Of a stretch of DNA of 64,000 bases, positions 47,925-60,317 are shown piece after piece. The position numbers were made by a program, and so were the translations under genes. The stretch covers positions 1 through 64,000 of the forward strand of contig QVLQ01000029.1 in the NCBI GenBank assembly GCA_003545705.1, in the 5' to 3' direction. Each line of letters begins with the position of its first letter. Positions within the stretch are counted from its first letter, which is position 1. Origin of the DNA: Acidomyces sp. 'richmondensis'. Taxonomy: Eukaryota; Ascomycota; Dothideomycetes; Mycosphaerellales; Teratosphaeriaceae. The notes under the pieces were generated by a model. That model did not search any database, had not been told where the DNA came from, and saw nothing but the letters and a program-made list of their open reading frames with translations.

Positions 47925-50900
47925 GATGGCGATTTCGATGTTGGGTTTGCTCACGCGTTGATACGCTCTGCGACGCGGCTGATGGTCAAGATGAAAGTGC
48001 ACATAGCCTAGTCTGTTGATGAGAACGATGGATTTTCGGATATCATTCTCTTTAGTATGATGGGATTCAGTGAGGTGACGGAATGATATATTCCATTCGA
48101 CGCAGATGTGCACGTGCGATCGACGTGCGGGAGGAATGTTCCCTCGTCTGTATGCTGTGGAAGCAGAGACGGAGGTTTGCGGAAGCTACAAAACCAGGGA
48201 GTGACAAAACTTCCTTCTTTTTGGTCTGCAATTGCTCCATTTAGTGTTGTTGCTTCGTTATTTATTTACAAGTTGACATAACGCAGCGGGAGGAACAAAC
48301 CTTTGAAACACTTAAGGCGTTGCAAATTGTCCGGATCAACCATGCCGACATCATCGCTTGCAGTGATGTGTACCTATGGACAGGCTCCCAATCGCGTACG
48401 GATAATGAAGGAGTTCTGGCTACTAGCAAATCTCTTTACCAATCACTTGAAATCGTACTATCTCTCGAGACAAAAATAGCTTACACAGACGGATATTTTG
48501 CTTTCTTTATCCACCATGAGGAAGAATTCCAGATACGGGTCTAGCTAGTCCTATCCAAAAAGGACTTCATCGACTCGCATGTTACATCGCCAATGAGCTC
48601 ACAGTTGATCTAGCTTCTACATGTACAGACTATTTACTGCCTTTACAAGCCATGAATGAGCAGAAGACGTTGCTTACATTGGATCATTTTATAGCTACTT
48701 GTGCTCCCTGGCTTAAGTTACATGCTCTTTCAGAGAGATGTGGGTAACATCACAGGTTCAGCACTTAAATCGTGCTTGAACCGCCGTAATTATGGATCTG
48801 ACCGCTTGTTGCATTGTTGTAATATGCGCAGAGACCCTGACCCGTAGATGTGTGGACATGGTATTAAAGCACCAAACTCCACCTTGTTACAAATGTCAGG
48901 GAGAACGATCAGCTCGCCAGGCCAATACCATCCAGACCTAGAGCTTCAACTGTGTTGGAGGAATAGTTTATCGATCCTCTCCATTGATTACATCTCAAAT
49001 TCAGCGTGGGGAACATTTCTAATGTCTTTCAAGTGGTCTCGAGTCTACACTACCGTGGATTTTGAGTAGATAAAGTCGAATATAGCTTACAAGTCATTCA
49101 TGTCATTCATGTCATATTGAGTAGTGTCGTTCTACAGTGTAAGAGTAAATAGATGGCTTGATTTTTCTGAGCGCACGATCCTTTTCGATATCGGATGTAT
49201 AATAGTATATTTTCTCACTGACAGTGATCGAAATATCTTTGAATGTTACTGCAAGGAGTAATTAACTATGTTTTACTCCCTCACACGACCAAGATGATGG
49301 TCCACATTTGAGAGACACATCTGTTCGGATTCAGATATAGCCGAGGACATCCTTAAGAATCCGAGTTCAGTGCAATGGGAGTCAATGTTCGGAGATGCGC
49401 TGCAATGGTTATGGAAGTGTGATTGGTGCTGATATACCGCATAGAGCTAACTCAGCTCGTAGAAGGAGTATCTCTTTATGTTCCATTGCCGAATATCGAG
49501 ATTTTTGTTCATTCGTCGGACTTTGCCAATATACTTATGACTTACTTGAGTTATGATCAGGTCTTCCAGTCCAACAATCAAAGGCTGTGAAGACCTTAAG
49601 AGGCCAAAACTTTAACGAAGAATGATATATTTTTTAGGCCGACTAAAATTTGCTTATGCCATCACTACTCGAGAACGAACTGCATATCAGGCTATTTCAC
49701 TTTTGGACTTAGTGCTGTGCATATCCTCACGGGTTTGAAGCCAGATCTCAAGTCTGTACACAAAACTCTGCTTGGCCACCAAGTGCCAAACTCCCAGTTG
49801 ATAATCCGATCAGATGTATTTACATAGCTTCTCAATTTGAATGTGTTCAGCATATATGCGAAATGTAAACTCGATAGCTCTGTTGTATGGTACCTGTATG
49901 TCGAGCCGATAAATAATTTCCGGTCGAATTTGTCGACGGAGTTGGAAGTTAAGAACGATCAAAATTTACGGCAATGTCAGCACTTTCCTTCGAACACATA
50001 TTCCATTGGCTTTGAATTGAGTGACTTCGCACTTTGTAACGATCAACGAATATCTCATGTATCGAATTGGTGTGTTGAAGCCTCTACATGTGTTGAAGAA
50101 TACTGCTAAATGATATCTCGACTTCTGTGCACGTTAACTTCTGGGGAGCTGATTCAAGCACCCAAAGTTGATCGATGTCCATGTTGAAACCCAATATGTC
50201 GTACAAGATCAACTAAGTTAGTAAAACAATATAATGATAAGTGGTCCAGTGAAGTAGGTTATCAATCGAAACTCGAAAATTTGCCCTCTTTGCTTTCTGT
50301 TCCCTTTACATAGTTTAGGCTATGGAGTTATTACTAACATGGATAAACTGTTTGGACAGCACCATAGCCATTGATTTGATTGACCGAAGTATAGCAGACG
50401 TGCTATCTTAGCAGAACCATGACCTGACGGGCATTACATTTACAGGCTCAGCAATGAATCAGACCCATGTCAGATTTCCGAATCTGCCTGCCGAACGATC
50501 CCTTTCTTTTGCTTACGATCAGTCGAGGATCTACTCGGTCGGAACTTTTTATCTAAAGACCACTCCCAGGGTGTTGATAGGTAATGTAATAGTATGCGTT
50601 TCGTTGGATTCACTTCTGAATGATGTCTGCAAAGATGTCATACGAATACAGGGAAATGTAACCGAGATTGAATCTATTGCCAAATGTTATTTTGATCGCC
50701 GGTGCCGTTTATTAAGGTCTCTATGTACTGCGTCAGAAATAATATTGTAGCTATTAGATGCTTTGGACAAACCGTATGAAGATTAATGTGACTTAAAGTA
50801 GTAAGCAGGAATTCCAGAACTACTGGTCTGGGGCATACGAAATACCCGAATTATTGCACCACGTGGAGCTAGGTTCAGATATATAATTATATGGCCTGTA

Positions 50901-51466
50901 TTTTATAGCATCGTTAGGTTGTTTCAATACCTTCAAAGCGTGTGTAGCAAGATGAACAACGAACGCCATTTCTTTACCTGGCTATGAAAATCGGGTTAAA
51001 AGAATACACACCAAATTGCAAAAACCTCTTGCCACTATGCGCCCTCCGCAGCGACCGCGTCACCATGACAAACAAACGTGTGTACGAATTCGATTCTCCA
51101 GGATCACAATATGAAACTTTCCGTTTTGATGGAGCCTCAAGGCTAAGCTACCTTATGCATTGCTCGCTCGCCTTCATATCCCAGTCTCACGCAGAGCCAA
51201 GCCTCGCTATATGACATTGAGATCCTTGTGGGCAAGGCTCGATGTAAAGCAAGGTTATAAACGAGCTCTGCTGATGTAAGCGACGCATCAATCTGCAATT
51301 TGTGACGACGCCGACGTGGACGACCCGAAAACACCAATCCCATAGCTCCAGCGTCCCTCTGCACCGACTTCAGCTGTCCGGCTCCCGGCAGGGTCGTCCA
51401 TCCAGTTAGGCAATGCTATCGTTATGTTCGCAGATGTGGAGATGTGGCCGTCAGATCAATAGGCTT
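47925..51466. other. 3.5 kb gene-poor, A/T-richer stretch
   Basis: Many stops in all frames. The short frames at 48320-48544, 49837-50109 and 50454-50750 have no recognisable domain and no neighbours in phase. It resembles the 36.5-42.2 kb stretch and may be degraded repeat or gene sequence. Confidence 0.55.
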
Positions 51467-52249
51467 TCAATTTGGGCACTGGGCCTGAACGTGACCCGGC
51501 TGCTTGCATTTGTAGCACACGCGCTCGGTGCTTGCACCAGAAGGGCAGTCCCTTGACAGATGGCCGACTTCTCCGCCTGTAAAAGGTTAGCAAGTACGAG
51601 TAAATGCTATTGTCTGTTGCTTAACACACAATTGTAGCATTTCTGGCCTTGAGTGCAATCACGGCTCATGTGACCAAAGCCGCCGCATGAATAGCAAGTT
51701 TGGCCGCCACCACTGTAGCCTCCACCGTAGCCTCCGGAGAAGCCACCGCGGCCGCTATAACCCCCCCCATATCCGCCCGCGGTGCAATTGCGTGCAATAT
51801 GGCCTACTTTACCGCACTTGTAGCACTCCTGGCCAGAACCGGCGGCACCGCCGCTGGCGCCGCCGAAGTTGCCACGAGGCTCGGCCGTTGGGCAGTCACG
51901 CGACAAGTGGCCAGTGGCGCCGCAATTATAGCAGGTCTGGAAAGAATTTAGTTTCAGCTTAGTCAAAAGGCGAAAGAATTAAAATCACCTTCTCCTTCGG
52001 TGCCTCGGTGCATTCGCGGGAGAGGTGGCCACTTTGTCCGCAGTTGTAGCAGGTCTACTCAAAAATCACCATCATATCACTTTGAGTACTCTGAGAAATG
52101 CGTACCGGGGTGCCTTTAGATGGACAGTCGCGAGCTTGATGCGATGAGTCGCCACCTATGTTAAGCATCAGTGCGTTTGAGTCTGGGTGTCGGTGCAAAC
52201 ATCACCCACAGTTATAGCAGGCGCCACGGTTGCCAGCGCTGTAATCCAT
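51467..52249 (-). CDS. GIS2: Seven-knuckle CCHC zinc-finger protein (Gis2/Byr3/CNBP family)
   Basis: Five exons: 52249-52210, 52155-52106, 52054-51989, 51936-51630 and 51576-51467, giving 190 residues with all phases closing. Seven CX2CX4HX4C knuckles are present (CYNCGDSSHQARDC, CYNCGQSGHLSREC, CYNCGATGHLSRDC, CYKCGKVGHIARNC, CYSCGGFGHMSRDC, CYNCGEVGHLSRDC, CYKCKQPGHVQAQC). A Gly/Tyr-rich RGG-like linker (GGYGGGYSGRGGF) lies between knuckles 4 and 5. The family binds single-stranded nucleic acid and mRNAs and promotes translation in the cytoplasm. Introns of 51-54 bp fall at or inside knuckles, and two of them split the second cysteine codon. Confidence 0.95.
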
Positions 52250-52992
52250 GACGAACTTTGTTGACAGACGTAATAGAGCTGATCTGCCGGATCTGGCGTG
52301 GTCAACTGGCCTTTTGGTAGAGTGGATGCTGTTTCAAAGGTAGGTCAGCGACATGCGGTGGTTTCAATTTTCCGCTTTCAAACCCCCCACTTGCGTGCGT
52401 CAACGTACATCGACCTTAGGCGCGCGCGTTTCTTTTGCCTCAAGCTTTGGAATACCAGTCAGTGAATGTGATATCCACTACCGCAATGAACTAAGATCGT
52501 CGCGGCTCCAGATGGCACCAGTCTCTTCCAGTGGCCGGGGTTGATGGTCGTGAGTTCAGTTTGATGTTGGAAGGTTGTTGCTCAAACCGGAGGTTTGGCG
52601 AAAGCCGCAAAATTCAAGGGATTTCCGTGTTTATAGACTAGCCGTTTTGAGAACGCTAAGCGGCTGATCCCGGCGCATTGCAACCAGACCGCTGTCGAGA
52701 CGTAACATCGGAAGGTTGTGAAATTTTCATTTGGTCAAATAAGATGATACTTCCTCAGCTTGATCAGAACCTGGTTCTGACAGGTTGACGATGACAAAAC
52801 CTTCAGTAGTTGACCAGTAATTTCGAGTCAACCATGATTTACGTGTCAATTGGATTTAGCAGCAGCAGCAAGTCATGAATCCGGCCTTATTCGAAGTCCA
52901 CGAACTTCAGACAATACTTAGCAGTCATGACATGTTCTGAGACGATGATGTAGTAATCTGATCTACATACCTGTATCGACTGTCACTTCACT
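52250..52992. other. Intergenic, upstream of GIS2-like gene
   Basis: 740 bp between the GIS2-like start and the 3' end of the F-box gene. Nothing coding recognised. Confidence 0.55.
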
Positions 52993-54745
52993 TTAGGTGA
53001 AATCGTAAAAGACCAAGGCTTGTCTACCCTGGCTTTGCTCTTTCAATACCACCACATTCTCCTCATCAAATCCGACCCATCCTCGAGAAAGCGTCAGCTC
53101 TGACAAATCTTCTGAGCGGTGTTCAGTGGCACAAGCAACAGGGCTTCGTCCGGCAACAGCTTGACTGACAGCATCCAAGCTATTCTGAGAAGCACTCATT
53201 CGAGAATGTGGCCGTATTTGCACGCTGAGTTTGCCTGATACGAGCCTTCTCCGTGCTGCTGACGACGTAATACCACCTTCAAGTTCCCAAACACGAAGCT
53301 CATCACCACGCCTGCTCACTGACACTGCCTTCCCGCGTCCTCCCACTTGGACACCAGAGACAGACGAAGTGTGGCCCCATAACCTGCTACCAGCGCTGAT
53401 CGATAGTTTTTCGGACGTGGATGACACAAGGTACAAAGTCAAAGTGTTGTCTGAATGCGAAACCAATAGGTAAGGATGAGAGTATGATAAAGACGTCGCC
53501 TTCGAATGTATATGTCTAAGCTCTAGTGTGTTCGATGTTGCAATCGAGCCAGAAGTGGCTGAAGTTACACTCAGATGGTGCATCATTGGAGGTGCTGCAA
53601 ATGTCAATGGGCGGTAATGCTCGCCAATAGCTGTAGCCAGCCTAGAGCTTATAAGCGATCCTGTGGGTGATATCTTAACCTCCTGAATTCCTACCGTCCA
53701 GCCGGAGAGATAAGTTGGAACTGAATAAGCCACCGATACTGTGATACCATTGTGTGAGGATTTCAGAACTGTTGATAACGGTGGCCAAATTGTATGTGAT
53801 TTTAAGGAGTGCAACAGCCGGGGCGGATCCCAAGTTGCTGTTCCGGGCGTAGTTTCAACAGAGTCGTCAAACCGATAGAGTGATAATTGTTGGGTAGCCG
53901 TCATGGTAGAAGCATAAGGCCATAAAAAAGCGACAGCCGAAATGACACCACTGGTAGATGGCGCATGCTTGTACATGCACTTGAACTGCGAGGTAGATCT
54001 GTCCAAACGGTATATGCAGAAAACACCATTTTCAAACCCAATGATGATTCTTGTTGCACCATTTTGGTCAGAACTAGGATCGATCGCAAGTGATGTGGGC
54101 GGTGATGTTAAGCCTTTCGAGTCACGAAATGTAGTTTGACCAATTAATCTCCTCTCTCCTCTCGCAGACCATGCGCGTATTCCATCTGTTTGGTCAGCCA
54201 TATAAATCACCCCACAGTGCATCTGCACCAATATAGGAGGCACTACTGCTTCCTTTGCAACTTCTATTTCACTGACGGCACAACTTCCTTTTGACCAATT
54301 GTGCCTTAACTTGTATTGTCTCTTCCAATTTGTTTGGCAATCTCCACTGACCAGGTGTTCATCTTCGAGCCATATTGATGTCTTTGAGGAAAAATTTAGC
54401 TGTTGGTTTGGCCCGTCATTGAGGTTCAGAGCCGGTATTCTGCTCGCTCGTGGCTTCACAAATCGATTGTAATAACGGGCTTTCCATAGCTGGTTGTCTT
54501 CAGCCAGTGCTTGGAATTTATGAGAAAGCCTATAAAGTTGGCAAAAGTTTAAGTTGGCATACCAGCATATAGGACAAGGCGATTATTTACCTTTGACACA
54601 AAACCAGCTCGGAGTCCGTAAGAAAGGAAAACACTCGAAGCACCAGTTCATCACTGAGGTCAGATAGTTGGTCAACAGTCGATGATCTCTGCCGTTTTGA
54701 AGCCCTTATAGAATCCAAATATTCATCATGCCCTCTCTTTGACAT
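52993..54745 (-). CDS. F-box protein with C-terminal WD40-like beta-propeller
   Basis: Exons 54745-54591 and 54529-52993 around a 61 bp intron give 563 residues. The F-box is at about 27-72 (LSDLSDELVLRVFSFLTDSE ... WKARYYNRF), split by the intron. The rest shows diverged propeller repeats, with blades such as GVIYMADQTDGIRAWSARG, RIIIGFENGVFCIYRLD and a clear one near 385-410 ending in RRGDELRVWEL. F-box proteins of this design are substrate receptors of SCF ubiquitin ligases, with the propeller binding phosphorylated targets. It is divergent from the SAE2-like gene, with 264 bp between starts. The exact orthologue is not recognised. Confidence 0.85.
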
Positions 54746-55009
54746 GGTTGCTCGTATATGACAGAGTTGAAAGATCGCTTTGTTAGACTTTGCCCGGAGA
54801 TACCAACTTACGGAGGTAGTGCAGATAATAGCAGTGAGTTTCTGCGGCCGCGACTGCGGCCGCTAGTGCATCGGTTTTTGCCTCGGTTCTTGTCGCGTCT
54901 ACTTCCAAAGCCCGACGCGTGAGGTGCTGGACGACTGGTGTTTAAATCTCAAGCTATCAAATGGCCTGTGTACTCATCCACTCCAATGCTTTAATGTGCT
55001 AATGAATTC
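54746..55009. promoter_or_regulatory. Shared divergent promoter of F-box and SAE2-like genes
   Basis: 264 bp. Contains ACGCGT at 54915-54920, the MluI cell-cycle box bound by MBF in yeasts, about 90 bp before the SAE2-like ATG. It also has the direct repeat CTGCGGCCGC at 54843-54852 and 54855-54864, each carrying a CGGCCG palindrome of the kind read by zinc-cluster factors. Function is inferred from motif identity and position. Confidence 0.5.
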
Positions 55010-57205
55010 ATGATGCTTGGAGATGATCCACTACGGGATTCTGCAGATTGGACCGAGGTCAATAGAAAGCTGGACCATCAAATTGCACGAGCTGTGCAGA
55101 TTGAAGCAGAGAATACTTTCCTTCGCGCTCAGCTCGAGGCTTTCCATAATGCTGCAAGCAGTGGAACACCTCTACAACCAGTGGAGCAAAATTGGAGTGA
55201 GCAAGACCAAATGCAGAGTCACTGGCGTAGCTTGCAACATCAGAGCGTGCCAGCGCAGACACATTTTGTACTGATATCCAAGTACAACGAGCTCCACAAA
55301 AGGTATCGTGACCTCGAGCATCAACATAATAATTGTCAACGCCGCATTGAAACTGCAGCAATGAAGTATCGGGAAGCCAAGGAGAAGGTTAAGGAATGGA
55401 AAAAATATATCGATAGAGAACAATTGCAGAAACAGAAGTCTCTTACTGAACTTCACAATAACCATGCGCTGGTTGATCATCACGATGGGGCCGCGATGGG
55501 GCAATACCATGGCGTTGGTGGCGATAATTTGCCGCAACCACTTGAAACATCGAAAATTGAGCAGCCAGGACCAAGCGTGCCGCCTGCAAAAACGCTCTGC
55601 AGTGTTGGTATTGTATCTGACTCCCATGTCGAAGAAAGAGCTTGCCCCGATACATTTATAAACTCACAGTTTTCGCTCACAAGCTCTGGCCAGACAACCG
55701 ACGTAGATTACGGTGCCCCCAATCTTGAATCCTCCCCGGAAGAGTGTCGATTGGGCAATAATGGAACAGTCGTGGTATCTAGTAAATTGCTCAGACGGAA
55801 AGACAAGCCCTCAAGTGGAGCTATGCTACCTCCAGGACGCATTAAACAGGAATCGAATTATTTCGAACAGCCGATCGAGATCAAATCCGATCACTTCAGT
55901 AGTCCGATGGCCAGCCAAAGGCCCCCAATATGTGCTGAAAATTCGGATTTGGATCTTCTGGCTGAGCCCATAAATACACCCCGCAAGCTCCGCCGGGCTT
56001 TTGATACCCGTGAACGGGCCAAGTCTAGGGAGAGGATGGCTGGGGTACTTGCGGTGAATCCGCTGTTTCCCACTAGCAGTGAGGTTCCAGGATCTCAAAC
56101 CCCTTCTTATCCACAGAAAGAGTCCGCACCGTCAATCAATCATCTTGAGACTTCGTTAAATTTTCATGCACCAGCAGCGATGCCCAATTCTCAGACTCAC
56201 AAAGTTCTTCAACCTGTCAGTTCCAACGTACTCGCAAAGCGAGGTAAGAGGGCCTCCAGTTCCGTATGTAAGCGCAAGAGAAGCGATTGCGACACAACAT
56301 CGGATGTGGCAACATTGGCTGAAATCGGTGGGGCCGAGGTCACCCCAAAGAAAATACCACAAAACAGCGGCACAGATACGCCTGAGAACGATGCAAGCCG
56401 TCGGCTTGATGCTTTGTTCCACAAAACCTCTCCAGAAGCACGACTACTGGTGAGAGCCCACGCGCCCGTTTCTGTTGCTTCTGAACCAATAGGATCATTG
56501 TCATTTGCACCTGCTCAAAACTACAAGACAACGGCAGATAGCAGCGTCCTATCTAAGGAGCAACACGTCGGAACCCCCGTCGAACCGGTATCCGTAAAAT
56601 TGAAGCCGGAAATGTGTGCACCAGAGCCAACAAGAAAAGCGAAGCGGCTCCAATACGTCAAGGATTCAGTTCTTCCTCTACAACCTAATGATCAGCCTCT
56701 GCGCCTCCGACCTCTCTCTTCTTTACGTCTTGAAGACTTCAAAATCAACCCGATGTATGCGGGTGCTGACTTCGCCTTTAAAGATTCCTTCCGCGGAAAG
56801 GAACAGCGACGCTGTTTGCCAGGATGTACACGGCCGGAATGTTGTGGTACTTTCATCAAAGCTGTAGAAATGGGAGTTCGGGCCACAAACAAAAGCGACG
56901 CTGAGGTTCTCGAATCTTATCTGGGGGAACGCTGGCAGCAAATCATGGGTACCTTCCCGCGTAGTAAACGGGATGAAATTATCATACAGGCTCATGCTAC
57001 CGCCCTCGCAAAGGATCACGGAAAGCATAGACAAGCATTTGAAAGGCGCAGCACGCCTCCTGGATATTGGAGAACAGATATGCCCAGCACCCAAGAGGCC
57101 GCAGAAGACCGTGCGAGAGCGGAAGAGATGGTGAGGCAGAAGGTCGAGGAGAGATGGCGAGAAGCGATTCGGGGAGATCAAAGGTGGCTGTTTCGAGATG
57201 AGTGA
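55010..57205 (+). CDS. SAE2: DNA-end resection protein of the Sae2/Ctp1/CtIP family
   Basis: One exon, 731 residues. The N-terminal 150 residues are predominantly coiled coil (heptad-like stretches in 20-55 and 95-145), matching the tetramerisation region of the family. The long middle is disordered, Ser/Pro-rich. The C-terminal 150 residues carry the diagnostic motifs: a double cysteine CRPxCCG-type site (GCTRPECCG, near 605), KHRQAFER, and PPGYWRTDMPSTQE (near 683-697), where the conserved CDK-site Thr/Ser-Pro position reads RSTPPGYW. The family activates Mre11-Rad50-Nbs1/Xrs2 endonuclease cutting at DNA double-strand breaks. An ACGCGT lies upstream. Confidence 0.92.
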   Translation: MMLGDDPLRDSADWTEVNRKLDHQIARAVQIEAENTFLRAQLEAFHNAASSGTPLQPVEQNWSEQDQMQSHWRSLQHQSVPAQTHFVLISKYNELHKRYRDLEHQHNNCQRRIETAAMKYREAKEKVKEWKKYIDREQLQKQKSLTELHNNHALVDHHDGAAMGQYHGVGGDNLPQPLETSKIEQPGPSVPPAKTLCSVGIVSDSHVEERACPDTFINSQFSLTSSGQTTDVDYGAPNLESSPEECRLGNNGTVVVSSKLLRRKDKPSSGAMLPPGRIKQESNYFEQPIEIKSDHFSSPMASQRPPICAENSDLDLLAEPINTPRKLRRAFDTRERAKSRERMAGVLAVNPLFPTSSEVPGSQTPSYPQKESAPSINHLETSLNFHAPAAMPNSQTHKVLQPVSSNVLAKRGKRASSSVCKRKRSDCDTTSDVATLAEIGGAEVTPKKIPQNSGTDTPENDASRRLDALFHKTSPEARLLVRAHAPVSVASEPIGSLSFAPAQNYKTTADSSVLSKEQHVGTPVEPVSVKLKPEMCAPEPTRKAKRLQYVKDSVLPLQPNDQPLRLRPLSSLRLEDFKINPMYAGADFAFKDSFRGKEQRRCLPGCTRPECCGTFIKAVEMGVRATNKSDAEVLESYLGERWQQIMGTFPRSKRDEIIIQAHATALAKDHGKHRQAFERRSTPPGYWRTDMPSTQEAAEDRARAEEMVRQKVEERWREAIRGDQRWLFRDE

Positions 57206-57481
57206 GGTCGAATGTTACCAGCTTGTCAATGTACTTACCGAATGCCCAATACGGCGGACGCTTATGGATGTAGTTGCTTAATTTTTTGAATGAACACCGC
57301 TCAATCTCATATATTAATCCGCATCCAGTACCTACAATAAGACTTACAAGATATTGGGTATCCTTGTTGATCATAAGCCATTTCACTCACGCCCTTTCTC
57401 CAAGCTCTTCAATTCAAGCCAATTCTACAAATATCTAACTCCTCATACACACAGGATCAAGCGCGCTGCGCCTGAACATCC
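57206..57481. other. Convergent 3' region
   Basis: 276 bp between the convergent SAE2-like and bHLH genes; no features seen. Confidence 0.5.
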
Positions 57482-58471
57482 TCAGACAGGGAAAGAGCCA
57501 CCATGCGGGTTCCCTCTATATCGCCGCTCCATCTCCTCGATCCTGGCCCTCATGACTTGGTTTTCACTCCTTAAGGCCTGGTTTTCTTTGTCCAATGCAC
57601 TGATGTGCTCAATGGCGCCGCTCAAAACTTCGCATTTGCTGGGCTTCACCCCCTCGGCATTGCCATCGCCCGAACGATTGCCGGGGCCGCTACGAGAAGC
57701 CAGCGATGGAACTGCTTGGCGTAATTTTTCGAGGTGAGCGTTTAGATTTTCTCTATATCGCCGCTCCACCGCTGTATGAGGGATACGTTGCCGTTTCCGG
57801 CCACGGTTCTTCACGTCTTCTCCTGGCACGTAATCCTCATCGCCATCGTCGCTTGTTCCGAAACGTTTGATTACTCCATTTGGGTAGCTTGCGGTAGCCC
57901 TGCGCTGGCGTGTCTCCGGTGCGGTGGTTGATCTGCTCAGCGGCGGTTTAACTGTGGTTAAAGCAAAATCTTCGGCAATTTGGGGGCTTGCCTCGGTGTT
58001 AGAGCTCCGTGGACTTGGAGTAGATGCTGAACCAGCTCTATTAGTAGTCGGTAAACTCAAGTGCGTGCTCGGAAAATAGCCTTCGGTAACATCTTGTTGA
58101 AACACAGGCACAGTAGGAGAGTTCATATCAACATCTGAAGCCGATGCCCAGCTCCCATCGCCTTGATAGCCAGCTCCAGATGGGATCAGGCCACCACTAC
58201 TGTCTTGATATGCTTGCGTGGTATATGGGACATTGTTGTGATGAAACATCGGGAGATCAACGTCTTGCATGCCGCCCAGTAGAGGTCGTCGGTCACCCCA
58301 CTGTCTCGTCAGCAGCGGCAAATGGTCAAGATAGCTGTTTTGTTGGTGTTGGTGCTGCTGATGCTGGTGCTGCTGATGCTGCTGCCAGTTTTGATTCGCG
58401 CTGCCCGCCATTTGATACTGTTTCGGTGATCCCAAAAGGGAATGCACCGAAGCAGACAAAATCTCGGTCAT
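57482..58471 (-). CDS. bHLH transcription factor with SREBP-type tyrosine
   Basis: 329 residues in one exon. The basic helix begins near residue 220 (RKRQRIPHTAVERRYRENLN) and the second helix near 270 (KCEVLSGAIEHI), followed by a leucine-zipper-like heptad run to about 315. The tyrosine in ERRYR, replacing the arginine of most bHLH proteins, is the hallmark of the SREBP subgroup and allows binding to both E-box and sterol-regulatory sites. No transmembrane segments follow, so this is not a membrane-tethered SREBP. The N-terminus is Gln/His-rich (QQHQHQQ repeats, encoded by CTGCTGATG-type repeats near 58350-58385) and likely an activation region. The upstream region to the next gene is long (1.8 kb). 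Confidence 0.88.
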   Translation of the reverse strand: MTEILSASVHSLLGSPKQYQMAGSANQNWQQHQQHQHQQHQHQQNSYLDHLPLLTRQWGDRRPLLGGMQDVDLPMFHHNNVPYTTQAYQDSSGGLIPSGAGYQGDGSWASASDVDMNSPTVPVFQQDVTEGYFPSTHLSLPTTNRAGSASTPSPRSSNTEASPQIAEDFALTTVKPPLSRSTTAPETRQRRATASYPNGVIKRFGTSDDGDEDYVPGEDVKNRGRKRQRIPHTAVERRYRENLNAHLEKLRQAVPSLASRSGPGNRSGDGNAEGVKPSKCEVLSGAIEHISALDKENQALRSENQVMRARIEEMERRYRGNPHGGSFPV

Positions 58472-60317
58472 CGAGGACCTGACCTAGCCTATAGGCTCCG
58501 GGAAAGATAAATGACCACCTTGCTTTTGCCAGCGACCGGGATCGGACCTCAGAAAATTGCTATTGGAAAAGAGCCTCCCCAAAAGTGACTCACACGGGTT
58601 CTTTTACCGTGAAGCTGTATCAAGTCCGCGCACCCCTAGTCTAAATACCCTCTCCAAGACTCCTCCGCAATCCGAATTTTCAGCTACGACGCGATGGCTT
58701 AAAGGTCATAGGCAACCGCAGGTTCCCGGGTGGCAGGGCATATGCCATGCCGAGCAGCCGATAACGCCAGTCGAAGCTACTTTGGATATCCACACCGGTG
58801 ACTTCGTCAAATGATGGTCAAGCTTCAACATCACCGCGCCAGCCAAGATTGTGTCATCCTTCGCACCTTGCCTGCACTGCCAAAGCAGTCTCACAACCTA
58901 TCCATAGATCTGAGAATGACACTTTGTTTGAATCCTGAGCAGGGGGACCACCCCAGTTTAGCGCCATTGGCCTACCGTCCGGGGCCAGCCGTTCAAGCCT
59001 AGTGGGCTACTTCCTGACCCCAATCCCTCATTTTTCGTTACCGCAGGTCAGCCCAAACGAGGCCAGAACGTTCCACGAGACCATTGCTTCTGTTTTGAGG
59101 AAAGCGGACGCGTGAGACAGGAATAGTCGCCTGCAGGCGTTGCTAGGCTCGTCTTTCCGGGGTCATACGAGCCATCGGGATGCCGATATGCGGAAGAACT
59201 AGGGTGGGCGTACAGTACGCACGTGGAATCCCAGCCGGGGCATGCATTCTCTTCCAAAATTGGTATTCTGTGGACCACAGCACCCGTGGAACAGGGCGCG
59301 GATTTCACCGCGTGGCACTACACCATTAGTAACAACTATTGCCAGCCTGACGAACGCTGGAATGAACTAGCCCGTAGGTTAGCTTCTGTCGTGGCATCAG
59401 TTTGCGCGGGGATCGGAAGGGCAATCGCCTGCATACGCTAAGTAATCCCTCTACAAATGGTCCAGTAGCATGCCCAAGCCGAGCTGCCGCCAAGTGCGGG
59501 GCAGATATCAGAGTTTTCGGAGAGCTTTTGGCTTGGTAAACCGCCGGTGGCTTGCTGTCAACCGATCAATTGGTTCCCTGTTTGCAAAGGCAGAAACAGG
59601 TATGGTGACTGCCCAAATACCTTGAGGTAATGACGACATTTCCGGATCCCTGGTTGGACCAGGGTATCTTATGTCCACGTGGCTGTTCAGAGATCGGAGG
59701 GTCAGCCCAAGACAAACCTGATTCTCACGTTATGAAAGGACAGGTCGCTAAGACTTATTGTTCGGGGCCCCAGATCTATGGCATTTCATGTAGCAACAAG
59801 AAATGGCCTCAGAGACATACCGGTGCACGTGCCACTTCACGGAGGCACAGGATTTGATGAATGCTGCGATGCGGTTGCTACCTGCAAACCAGTGTGACAA
59901 TCGCGAGAGAGATTATTACTTCAAGACCCAAACTTGATTTCGCACATTCTCAGGTTGGCTCTCAGATGTTATCCTGTAGTGGCTCACCAAGAAAAAGATT
60001 GTCGGTAGGAAGCTGAGGGGATTCACCGACCCAGAGATCATTGCAAAAATTCAAAACAGTTTGTCATTGAATAGCTTCGCAGGAGCTATTCGGCTGGAAA
60101 ACAGCATCGGAGGGGCGCAACTGAGTATGTTTCAGCCCTGCCCATATGAACCGCTATCCTGTTTTCCCAGTGCATCAACCTCTACTGTTTTTAGCGGTGC
60201 TTTATGGCCCCCATGGTCAATCGAAACCGCCTCGGGAAGTCTGTATGCGGGTTCAATACCGAGGATCTCAGGGGTTCTGCTTTCTCTCAATGTCGGTAGG
60301 ATTGTTGTGAGCATGAC
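58472..60317. promoter_or_regulatory. Long upstream region of the bHLH gene
   Basis: 1.85 kb without a recognisable gene; several short frames on both strands have no domains. GC content resembles that of genes rather than of the A/T-rich gaps. It may be an extended promoter and 5' leader of the bHLH gene. Confidence 0.45.
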
